Assembly: GCA_934636425.1 (NCBI GenBank) | Contig: CAKUAV010000184.1 | Location: 1 to 5,455 of the forward strand | Source: an uncultured Clostridia bacterium | GTDB lineage: Bacteria > Bacillota > Clostridia > Christensenellales > Aristaeellaceae | Reading direction: 5' to 3' | Length of the DNA: 5,455 nucleotides | Shown: positions 1 through 4,804 of the stretch, one piece after another | Position numbering within the stretch: position 1 is the stretch's first letter | Layout: every line of letters begins with the position of its first letter | Program-made: the position numbers and the translations under genes | Notes under the pieces: generated by a model | What the model was told of the DNA's origin: nothing | What the model saw: only the letters and a program-made list of their open reading frames with translations | Database searches by the model: none

Positions 1-299
1 CCCTCTGCCTGTAAAAGCGATACACGCGCTTTATGCACCAGTCATAACGCGCGCGTCTCTGCCGAGCCGGCCGACGGACGCGCGGACTGCGGCGTTCATC
101 GCGCAGACTGGCCGCGCCCGACGCAGCGCATCTTCAGATCGAAGCGCCCTGCCCTCTGCCTGTAAAAGCGATACACGCGCTTTATGCACCAGTCATAACG
201 CGCGCGTCTCTGCCGAGCCGGCCGACGGGCGCGCGGACTGCAGCGTTCATCGCGCAGACTGGCCGCGCCTGACGCAATGCGGCTTGCGGATAAGCGCCT
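1..299. repeat. 151-bp tandem repeat, two units visible, cut by the left edge
   Basis: Positions 1-126 recur at 152-277 with only three substitutions (78 A to 229 G, 91 G to 242 A, 119 C to 270 T). The remaining part of the unit (127-151) matches 278-299 only loosely; both stretches run into AAGCGCC. The period is therefore 151 bp, and because copy 1 starts exactly at the window edge, more copies may lie to the left. Each copy holds an 8-bp inverted repeat, CGCGCGTC with GACGCGCG (50-57/77-84) or GGCGCGCG (201-208/228-235), around a 19-nt loop. The A78/G229 change keeps pairing (A-U to G-U) only in plus-strand RNA. A period of 151 is not a multiple of three, so the units cannot encode a protein repeat in one frame, and I found no convincing coding frame. 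The 300-359 stretch after it holds no gene; faint similarity (GCGCAGTCTGTC near 342 versus GCGCAGACTGGC) hints at a decayed further copy. Whether the repeat occurs elsewhere in the genome cannot be seen. Confidence 0.9.
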
Positions 300-359
300 A
301 AAGCAATCGGCAAACATCGCAATGCGCGACGCTTTCTCTTTAGCGCAGTCTGTCCCGCC

Positions 360-400
360 AAACGACAAAGCCCGCCGTCCTCGCATTCGAGGGCGGCGGG
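360..400 (-). terminator. Probable intrinsic terminator of the leftward operon
   Basis: A 13-bp stem with a 4-nt loop (371-383 / 388-400) begins 16 nt past the TAA of the sialidase-like gene. On the minus strand the hairpin is followed by CTTTGTCGTTT, a moderate U-rich tail. One stem position is an A-C mismatch on the minus strand but a U-G wobble on the plus strand, so the stem alone would be slightly better on plus. The plus side lacks an immediate T-run (GCGCTGTTTTGCGCGC follows) and has no supported upstream gene, so minus-strand use is preferred. Confidence 0.6.
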
Positions 401-416
401 GCGCTGTTTTGCGCGC

Positions 417-1808
417 TTATCCGAGCAGCGCGCGGAAGTTCTTCACGCGGTGGAACGTCTGATAGTTGCTGTCGTGGAAGCTGTGCGCGCCGTTCATCGC
501 GGTGCGGCAGAGGTATATCAGATCGTCGCCCTCGATGAAATAGTCGACGTACTGAAAGCCGATAAAGCGCGGATCCTCGTCGCGCCTGTCGATCAGATCG
601 GCCGCGACGCGCCAGGTCTCCAGATCGTCCGAGACCATCAGCGAGAGCAGATTGCGGTTGCCCGCGCAGTGCCCGTCCAGTATGCGCGTGAGCAGGCAGA
701 CGTACTTGCCGCTCACGTCGTCATGGCGGATGGTGAATTTCGAGTGGTTGCCGGGCAGCTTGATCGCATGATCGTAGGCAAGCGGCGCGTCGGGATCGTC
801 GGTATTGACGCGATAGGCCAGCGCCAGCCCGTAATTGGGCGTGCAGCGGCTCATGTCGTAGCGCATGATGTTGTAGAGATTGCCGTCCGGCGCGACGGCC
901 AGCGTGCCCTCTATGTTGCCGCTGCTCGGCCCTTTGCCCACGCCCGGCCAGCTGGGATCGTACCTGAGCGGCGGCGTGAAATGCCACGAGGCCGGATCGA
1001 GCAGATCGGCGCTTACGTCGGCGCTCATGATCATGGGCGCGTGATAGCCGCGTCCCCACGAGCCCCACTCGAGCGTGCCGTATATGCGGCCGTTATATTC
1101 GACGAGCGGCTGAGGATTTTTGTGCACGCCGGCTTCGCCGTTTTTGCCGTTCGAGCCGCGCAGCAGCGTCACCGGCGCGCTGAACGTGCGGCCGCCGTCG
1201 GCGCTTTTGCCGATCAGCAGATCGCCGTATTCGGTCGAGCAGGAGAGCATGTACACATCGCCCCTGTGTATGAACATTTTGCCCCAGAAGCAGGGATACA
1301 GCTCGCTGAGATAGTGCCAGCTCGCGCCGTCGTCGTCCGAGCGGAATATCAGCGTCAGGTTCTGCGGGAGATTGCCCGAGAACAGATCCATGGACGCGAG
1401 CAGATGGCCGTCCGGATGGCGCACCATCGAGGGCGAGCAGAGATAATGCCCGGAGAAGGCGTACGCCCCGTCTCGCGGATGCAGATAGTTGACCACCGTG
1501 CCGACCGCGTCCCCCGTGCGGAACAGCCGGACGCGGCTCTTCTTTTCGCCGGCGCGGACGTACAGCTCGTAGTCGGTTCCGGGCTTCAATCCGTCGATCG
1601 TGGCCTCGGGCACGGCGGCCGTCGCGGCGCGCTTGAATTCGCCCCGCCCCTCGATGCGCAGCATCACGTCATAGCGCACGCCCGCATCGCCCAGCCACTC
1701 GCAGTGTATGCCGGTTCTGCTCGGCGCAAGGCGGCAGATGTATATGCCTCCGGTCTCGAAGAAAAACGGCCTGTAGGGCGCATAGCTCCATGTTGTGCAT
1801 CCGATCAT
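417..1808 (-). CDS. Sialidase-like BNR/Asp-box beta-propeller protein with N-terminal FN3-like domain
   Basis: This 463-residue protein resembles the exo-alpha-sialidase-like (six-bladed propeller, GH33-related) superfamily. Asp boxes (S-x-D-x-G-x-x-W/F) are visible as SDDDGASW (157-164) and SADGGRTF (202-209), with a degenerate SDDLETW (393-399). Other propeller-type features are SPSMVRHPDGHLLAS (125-139), EGTLAVAPDGNLYNIMR (300-316) and the C-terminal GFQYVDYFIEGDDLIYLCRT (417-436) followed by HDSNYQTFHRVKNF (445-458). Residues about 22-100 look like a fibronectin-III-type beta-sandwich (LKPGTDYELYVRA at 74-86). There is no signal peptide, lipobox or membrane segment, so it looks cytoplasmic, unlike secreted sialidases. 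A canonical FRIP motif is absent and the catalytic residues cannot be assigned, so sialidase activity is not established; it may act on another sugar or be non-catalytic. ATG 1808 is chosen because GGAGGT lies 6 nt upstream. An in-frame ATG at 1865 would add 19 residues encoded by a hairpin and has no suitable ribosome site of its own. It lies 57 bp downstream of plsY, where gpsA is often found in Firmicutes. Confidence 0.85.
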   Translation of the reverse strand: MIGCTTWSYAPYRPFFFETGGIYICRLAPSRTGIHCEWLGDAGVRYDVMLRIEGRGEFKRAATAAVPEATIDGLKPGTDYELYVRAGEKKSRVRLFRTGDAVGTVVNYLHPRDGAYAFSGHYLCSPSMVRHPDGHLLASMDLFSGNLPQNLTLIFRSDDDGASWHYLSELYPCFWGKMFIHRGDVYMLSCSTEYGDLLIGKSADGGRTFSAPVTLLRGSNGKNGEAGVHKNPQPLVEYNGRIYGTLEWGSWGRGYHAPMIMSADVSADLLDPASWHFTPPLRYDPSWPGVGKGPSSGNIEGTLAVAPDGNLYNIMRYDMSRCTPNYGLALAYRVNTDDPDAPLAYDHAIKLPGNHSKFTIRHDDVSGKYVCLLTRILDGHCAGNRNLLSLMVSDDLETWRVAADLIDRRDEDPRFIGFQYVDYFIEGDDLIYLCRTAMNGAHSFHDSNYQTFHRVKNFRALLG

Positions 1809-1814
1809 ATGAAT

Positions 1815-1820
1815 ACCTCC
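1815..1820 (-). promoter_or_regulatory. Ribosome binding site that fixes the start of the sialidase-like gene
   Basis: On the minus strand GGAGGT is followed by six nucleotides and then ATG at 1808-1806. This is near-perfect Shine-Dalgarno spacing and decides against the longer in-frame ATG at 1865, which directly abuts the plsY stop codon (TGAATG). Confidence 0.85.
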
Positions 1821-1823
1821 ATT

Positions 1824-1859
1824 CAAAGCAGGCTCCGCCGGTAATCGCGGCGAAGCCTG
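1824..1859 (-). terminator. Hairpin between plsY and the sialidase-like gene, possible terminator or attenuator
   Basis: A 12-bp stem (1848-1859 with 1829-1840) encloses a 7-nt loop (1841-1847). On the minus strand the one imperfect pair is a U-G wobble; on the plus strand the same pair is a C-A mismatch, so the structure suits leftward RNA. It begins 6 nt past the plsY stop and is followed by CTTTGAAT, only a short U-tract, then by the Shine-Dalgarno of the next gene. It could be a leaky terminator, an RNA-processing or stability element, or both. I see no obvious promoter between it and the sialidase-like gene. Confidence 0.5.
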
Positions 1860-1865
1860 TTTCAT

Positions 1866-2498
1866 TCACTTTTTGCGCAGCTTTTTGCTCAGCTGGGTGA
1901 TCTTGGAAAAGTCCAGCCTGTTCTCGGTGTGATTGAGCAGCCGCTTGATGTTCGCGCGGTGGCTGAACACGGCCAGCGCGCCCACGATGATCGAGAACAC
2001 CACATAGCCCGCGTTGCCGTGATGGAATATGATGACCAGCAGCGGATAGAGCACGGCGGTGCAGAGCGAGGCGACCGACATATAGCGCGTCGCCACGAGG
2101 ATGACCACCTGAATGAGGAAGAGCGCCAGCGCCAGCAGCGGCTCCGTGGCCAGTATGATGCCCAGCGACGAGGCCATGCCCTTGCCGCCCTTAAAGCCGA
2201 AGCACACCGGCCAGTTGTGACCCAGCAGCACCGCCACGCCGGCGATGTATCTGCCCGCCTCGCCCAGTATCGCGCCGCCGATCGCCACGGCGATCACCGC
2301 CTTGAGCATATCGCCCAGCAGCGTCAGCACGGAGGGGAACCAGCCCAGCGTGCGCATGACGTTTGTCGTGCCGGCGTTGCCGCTGCCGGTCTTGCGGATG
2401 TCGATGTTTCCGACCGCCTTGCCGACGAGCAGACCCGTCGATACATTGCCCAGAAAATACGCGATCACCGCGATCAGTATGCCCTTAACGATTGCCAT
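1866..2498 (-). CDS. plsY: Glycerol-3-phosphate acyltransferase PlsY (acyl-phosphate dependent)
   Basis: PlsY transfers the acyl group from acyl-phosphate (made by PlsX) to position 1 of glycerol-3-phosphate, the first committed step of phospholipid synthesis, as an integral membrane enzyme. The 210-residue length is typical. The family motifs are present: KTGSGNAGTTNVMR (36-49), GHNWPVCFGFKGGKGMASS (93-111, with the glycine-rich loop near 101-107) and SVASL (141-145). The HRANIKRLL segment (180-188) precedes a hydrophilic tail ending in KKLRKK. Hydrophobic segments near 5-28, 55-80, 84-96, 112-136, 142-158 and 163-179 fit a multi-pass protein. ATG 2498 has AAGGAGGG (2507-2514) 8 nt upstream. 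The gene starts 23 bp after the der stop, indicating co-transcription. Neither gpsA nor plsX is in the window. Known from the family: acyl-phosphate chemistry; seen here: motifs and context. Confidence 0.96.
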   Translation of the reverse strand: MAIVKGILIAVIAYFLGNVSTGLLVGKAVGNIDIRKTGSGNAGTTNVMRTLGWFPSVLTLLGDMLKAVIAVAIGGAILGEAGRYIAGVAVLLGHNWPVCFGFKGGKGMASSLGIILATEPLLALALFLIQVVILVATRYMSVASLCTAVLYPLLVIIFHHGNAGYVVFSIIVGALAVFSHRANIKRLLNHTENRLDFSKITQLSKKLRKK

Positions 2499-2521
2499 TG
2501 CCTTGTCCCTCCTTCAGGGTG

Positions 2522-3856
2522 TCAATCCTGTTTGTCCGCCCTGCGCTCGCGCATGATGAAGCGCAGCGGCGTGCCCTCAAAGCCGAACGCCTTGCGGAAC
2601 TGATTTTCCAGATAGCGCTCATACGAGAAGTGCATGAGCTTCTGATCGTTTATGAAGAACACGAACGTCGGCGGCTTGATCTGCTGCTGCGTGGCGTAGT
2701 AGATCTTGAGCCGCCGGCCGCTGGTCGAGGGCGGCTGGAGCGCGGCCTGCGCGTCGGTGAGTATGTCGTTGAGCAGGCCGGTCGTGATGCGGCGCGTGGC
2801 CTGCGCGTAGGCGTTGCGCACCGCGTCGATCACGCGGTTCACGCGCTGGCCGGTGAGCGCGGAGATGAACAGTATCGGCGCGTAGGCCATGAACTTGAGC
2901 CCATCGCGGATCTTCTTGACCTGCTCCTCCATTGTGCCGGTTTCCTTTTCGATCGCGTCCCACTTGTTGACCACGATGACGGCGGCCTTGCCCTGCTCGT
3001 CGATATAGCCCGCGATTTTGCTGTCCTGCTCGGTCACGCCCTGCTGCGCGTCTATGAGCAGCAGCGCCACGTCGCAGCGGTCTATGGCGGCCAGCGAGCG
3101 CACGATGGAATAGCGCTCGAGCGACTGATATTCGATCGACTTGCGCTTGCGTATGCCGGCGGTGTCGATGAGTATGTACTCCTCGCCGATCTCGTCGGTG
3201 AAGCGGGTGTCGATCGCGTCGCGCGTCGTGCCGGCGATGTCGCTGACCATGACGCGCTCCTCGCCCAGCATGCGGTTGACCAGCGAGCTCTTGCCCACGT
3301 TGGGGCGGCCGACCACGGCGATCTGCACCGGCGCCGTGGGATCCTCCTCCTCGTCCGGCTCGGGGAAGTGCCTGCACAACTCCTCGAGCAGATCGCCGAA
3401 GTTGAGCATATTGACGCTGGAGATGCCGATGGGGTCGCCCAGACCGAGCTGATAGAAATCGTAGATTTCGTTCTCCATGCCCACGTTGTCGATCTTGTTG
3501 ACCACCAGCATGACCGGCTTGCCGGCGCGGCGGAGCATATCGGCGACGGTCTCGTCGTCGGCGGTGAGTCCCTGCCGGCCGTCCACGAAGAACAGTATCA
3601 CGTCGCAGGTCTCTATGGCGATTTCGGCCTGCCTGCGCATCTGCTGGAGCAGCGGATCGTCGCTTGTGGGGTCTATGCCGCCGGTATCGATCATTGTAAA
3701 GCGGTAGTTCTGCCATTCGCAGTCGGCGTACACGCGATCGCGCGTCACGCCGGGCGTATCCTCGACGATGGCGACGCGCCGTCCCGCCATTTTATTGAAG
3801 AACGTCGATTTGCCGACGTTCGGCCGTCCCACGATGGCCACGAGCGGTTTTGCCAT
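2522..3856 (-). CDS. der: Ribosome-assembly GTPase Der (EngA), two tandem GTPase domains
   Basis: Der is an essential GTPase acting in 50S subunit maturation. The 444-residue protein has the diagnostic arrangement of two Era-like G domains followed by a KH-like domain. Domain 1 shows G1 GRPNVGKS (10-17), G2 VTRD (37-40), G3 DTGG (57-60) and G4 NKID (120-123). Domain 2 shows G1 GRPNVGKS (183-190), G2 TTRD (210-213), G3 DTAG (231-234), G4 NKWD (297-300) and G5 SAL (332-334). The KH-like domain spans about 350-440, including KIYYATQ (384-390), PPTFVFFIND (395-404) and a basic end. Domain 1's G5 region reads ISSVNMLNFGD (145-155) instead of the usual SA-x-x-G pattern, a mild deviation. An acidic linker (EPDEEEDP, 166-173) joins the G domains. 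ATG 3856 has GAGGAGGT (3866-3873) 9 nt upstream. It is probably the first gene of the transcript that includes plsY, since the DUF512 gene lies 948 bp upstream. Confidence 0.98.
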   Translation of the reverse strand: MAKPLVAIVGRPNVGKSTFFNKMAGRRVAIVEDTPGVTRDRVYADCEWQNYRFTMIDTGGIDPTSDDPLLQQMRRQAEIAIETCDVILFFVDGRQGLTADDETVADMLRRAGKPVMLVVNKIDNVGMENEIYDFYQLGLGDPIGISSVNMLNFGDLLEELCRHFPEPDEEEDPTAPVQIAVVGRPNVGKSSLVNRMLGEERVMVSDIAGTTRDAIDTRFTDEIGEEYILIDTAGIRKRKSIEYQSLERYSIVRSLAAIDRCDVALLLIDAQQGVTEQDSKIAGYIDEQGKAAVIVVNKWDAIEKETGTMEEQVKKIRDGLKFMAYAPILFISALTGQRVNRVIDAVRNAYAQATRRITTGLLNDILTDAQAALQPPSTSGRRLKIYYATQQQIKPPTFVFFINDQKLMHFSYERYLENQFRKAFGFEGTPLRFIMRERRADKQD

Positions 3857-3865
3857 ATAGCCTGC

Positions 3866-3890
3866 ACCTCCTCGGAGCGCGCTGCTCCGA
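3866..3890 (-). promoter_or_regulatory. der Shine-Dalgarno with an abutting 5' UTR hairpin
   Basis: GAGGAGGT occupies 3866-3873 on the minus strand. A perfect 7-bp stem (3884-3890 with 3872-3878) and 5-nt loop (3879-3883) ends inside it, overlapping the Shine-Dalgarno by two bases (3872-3873). If formed in the mRNA it could modulate ribosome loading. Read on the plus strand, the same stem is followed by TTTCTTTCCTTTT (3891-3903) and looks like a small intrinsic terminator, although no plus-strand gene precedes it. Confidence 0.6.
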
Positions 3891-3925
3891 TTTCTTTCCT
3901 TTTATAGATGAATTATTGTGTGCGC
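3891..3925 (-). promoter_or_regulatory. AT-rich island, weak candidate der promoter
   Basis: This is the only AT-rich patch close upstream of der. On the minus strand it contains TATAAA (3901-3906), a five-of-six match to a sigma-A -10 box. The region 17 nt further upstream is C/G-rich and gives no recognisable -35, and there is no TGn extension, so the call rests mainly on position and composition. A promoter near here is expected because the upstream gene is far away. Confidence 0.3.
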
Positions 3926-3951
3926 GGGGGGGGGTTGGGTTCCGCGCGGGG
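3926..3951 (+). other. Nine-G run within a possible G-quadruplex upstream of der
   Basis: The plus strand has G9 (3926-3934), TT, GGG (3937-3939), an 8-nt spacer and GGGG (3948-3951). The nine-G run can provide two of the four tracts, so a three-tetrad quadruplex is possible with loops of about 1-3, 2 and 8 nt. The G-rich strand is the template strand for der and sits about 70 bp upstream of its start codon. The homopolymer could also slip in length. From 3952 to 4090 I see no gene or clear structure. Confidence 0.45.
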
Positions 3952-4090
3952 ATTGCGTTGCTGAGTGCGCGCTGACGCGGCGACGCGCCGGTTCATTTCG
4001 CAGGATCGTGAATTGTGCGCCGGCGAAATGTCGCGTTTGGCCGGTTATAGCGCCGGCAGAAGCGTCTGTGCGCGCGGGGGAACGGTTGGG

Positions 4091-4124
4091 GCAATTCGGA
4101 ATGCGGAATGCGCAATTCGGAATT
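4091..4124. repeat. Short direct repeats of the AATTCGGAATG type
   Basis: GCAATTCGGAAT occurs at 4091-4102 and again at 4112-4123 (period 21), and GGAATGC is repeated back-to-back at 4098-4104 and 4105-4111. It is simple, non-coding and slippage-like, lying between the G-run and the 43-bp array. Confidence 0.75.
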
Positions 4125-4171
4125 TTGGGAACGAGCTTATCCGGCGATGCGATTCTATCGCGGTGTTTTGC

Positions 4172-4401
4172 GTTTGGTTCACGCCTGCCGTGCGGTTCTG
4201 TTGGGATGTCTGGCGTTCGGTTCACGCCTGCCGTGCGGTTCTGTTGGGATGTCTGGCGTTCGGTTCACGCCTGCCGTGCGGTTCTGTTGGAATGTCTGGC
4301 GTTTGGTTCACGCCTGCCGTGCGGTTCTGTTGGGATGTCTGGCGTTTGGTTCACGCCTGCCGTGCGGTTCTGCTGGGATGTCTGGCTTCGGTTCACGCCT
4401 G
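4172..4401. repeat. 43-bp tandem repeat (minisatellite), five full units and a partial sixth
   Basis: Full units run 4172-4214, 4215-4257, 4258-4300, 4301-4343 and 4344-4386, followed by a partial unit from 4387 to about 4401 that lacks its first base. Each full unit starts GTTTGGTTCACGCCTG or GTTCGGTTCACGCCTG and ends GGGATGTCTGGC. Units differ at few positions: T or C at base 4, GGA to GAA in unit 3 and TTG to CTG in unit 5. The ten bases before unit 1 (GGTGTTTTGC) resemble the unit's end, GATGTCTGGC, so a decayed unit may precede it. The period is 43 (one more than a multiple of three) and the unit has no stop in any forward frame. Long apparent ORFs therefore cross it in all three plus frames, and none is a credible gene. 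There are no variable spacers, so it is not CRISPR. The near-identity of units indicates recent expansion or homogenisation, and copy number probably varies between strains. Confidence 0.96.
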
Positions 4402-4431
4402 TCTCTTTTCCTTTGTCAGGAAAAGAGAGAC
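4401..4431. other. AT-rich hairpin at the right end of the 43-bp array
   Basis: GTCTC-TTTTCCT (4401-4412) pairs with AGGAAAA-GA-GAGAC (4418-4431), giving a 12-bp stem with a two-base bulge and a 5-nt TTGTC loop. It begins where the partial sixth repeat unit loses similarity. No T-run follows on either strand, so it is not an intrinsic terminator. Its composition stands out from the GC-rich surroundings. Confidence 0.7.
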
Positions 4432-4651
4432 GGCTTGCGGTATCTTGCGTTCCTATTCCGCCGGGTCGAGATCGCCCTTAGAGCGTTCTCGAATTGCCAT
4501 GCGGTTATCGGGCTTTGTGGGTTCACTTCGGGTTTGCCCGTTTCTTTGTGGCGATCCCGACGGGGTTACGAAGGAACGGGGCTGGCGGCGCGGCCTTTGT
4601 GCGCTTTTGCGCAGGCGCATTGACCTTGCAGGTCTTTCCGCCGGGAGTACG
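4432..4651. other. Non-coding stretch with only small stem-loops
   Basis: I find no supportable gene here. Visible structure is limited to small hairpins: CGGGTTTGCCCG (4529-4540) followed by TTTCTTT on the plus strand, TGCGCTTTTGCGCA (4600-4613) and GACC-TTGCA-GGTC (4622-4634). Open frames in this stretch are arginine- and serine-rich in a way typical of random GC-rich sequence and have no recognisable domain. Confidence 0.6.
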
Positions 4652-4699
4652 CTGGGGCTGCGCGCCCCAGACTGCGCCAAAGAGCCATTGGCTCTCTGG
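4652..4699. repeat. Pair of adjacent stem-loops, possible dispersed palindromic element
   Basis: The first hairpin is CTGGGGC-TGCGC-GCCCCAG (4652-4670), a perfect 7-bp stem. After a short spacer a second follows, CCAAAGAGCC-ATT-GGCTCTCTGG (4677-4699), with nine pairs and one A-C mismatch. The layout, a GGGGC/GCCCC hairpin and then a CCAAAG.../...TGG hairpin, resembles dispersed intergenic palindromes I associate with GC-rich gut Clostridia. That link is from memory and only one copy is in view. There is no T-run on either side, so it is not a standard terminator. Confidence 0.5.
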
Positions 4700-4753
4700 A
4701 CTCTCTTCACGCTGCGGCTGGGTTGCCTTGGTGCGTAATCGCCGCGCCGTCGC

Positions 4754-4779
4754 CCGGGCATACGGAAATCCCTGCCCGG
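4754..4779. other. GC-rich hairpin downstream of the DUF512 gene
   Basis: CCGGGCA (4754-4760) and TGCCCGG (4773-4779) form a perfect 7-bp stem with a 12-nt loop, 25 nt beyond the DUF512 stop. On the minus strand it is followed by GCGACGGCGCGG, with no U-tract, so a classical intrinsic terminator is doubtful. It could still mark the 3' end of that transcript. Confidence 0.35.
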
Positions 4780-4804
4780 CTCCAATAAGCAGAGGCCGCA
4801 GCCG

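Noticed and set aside
96..386. 96-codon minus-strand ORF across the 151-bp repeat
   Set aside because: The product is arginine-rich, the frame is not maintained between the two repeat copies (151 is not divisible by three), and it runs through the terminator hairpin.
450..1844. 464-codon open frame on the plus strand opposite the sialidase-like gene
   Set aside because: It has a low-complexity A/R/V/H-rich product with no motif, while the minus strand has Asp boxes and a good ribosome binding site.
1809..1865. N-terminal extension of the sialidase-like protein from ATG 1865
   Set aside because: It would be translated from a 12-bp hairpin. The Shine-Dalgarno GGAGGT is correctly placed for ATG 1808.
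2492..3907. 471-codon open frame on the plus strand opposite der
   Set aside because: It is the antisense shadow of der, whose motifs are unambiguous. GC-rich codon use leaves the opposite frame open, and the product shows no domain.
4172..4401. Possible CRISPR array
   Set aside because: Units are contiguous and nearly identical over their full 43 bp, with no variable spacers and no cas genes.
4529..4547. Plus-strand terminator-like CGGGTTTGCCCG followed by TTTCTTT
   Set aside because: The stem is only 4 bp and no plus-strand gene lies upstream.
3918..4738. Three overlapping plus-strand ORFs (171-257 codons) with a repeated protein motif
   Set aside because: All three frames are open only because the 43-bp unit lacks stops and shifts frame at each repeat. 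Proteins in all three frames from one array are an artefact.
4453..4785. 110-codon minus-strand ORF between the array and DUF512
   Set aside because: It has an arginine/serine/proline-rich product with no recognisable domain, and the region is dominated by hairpins.
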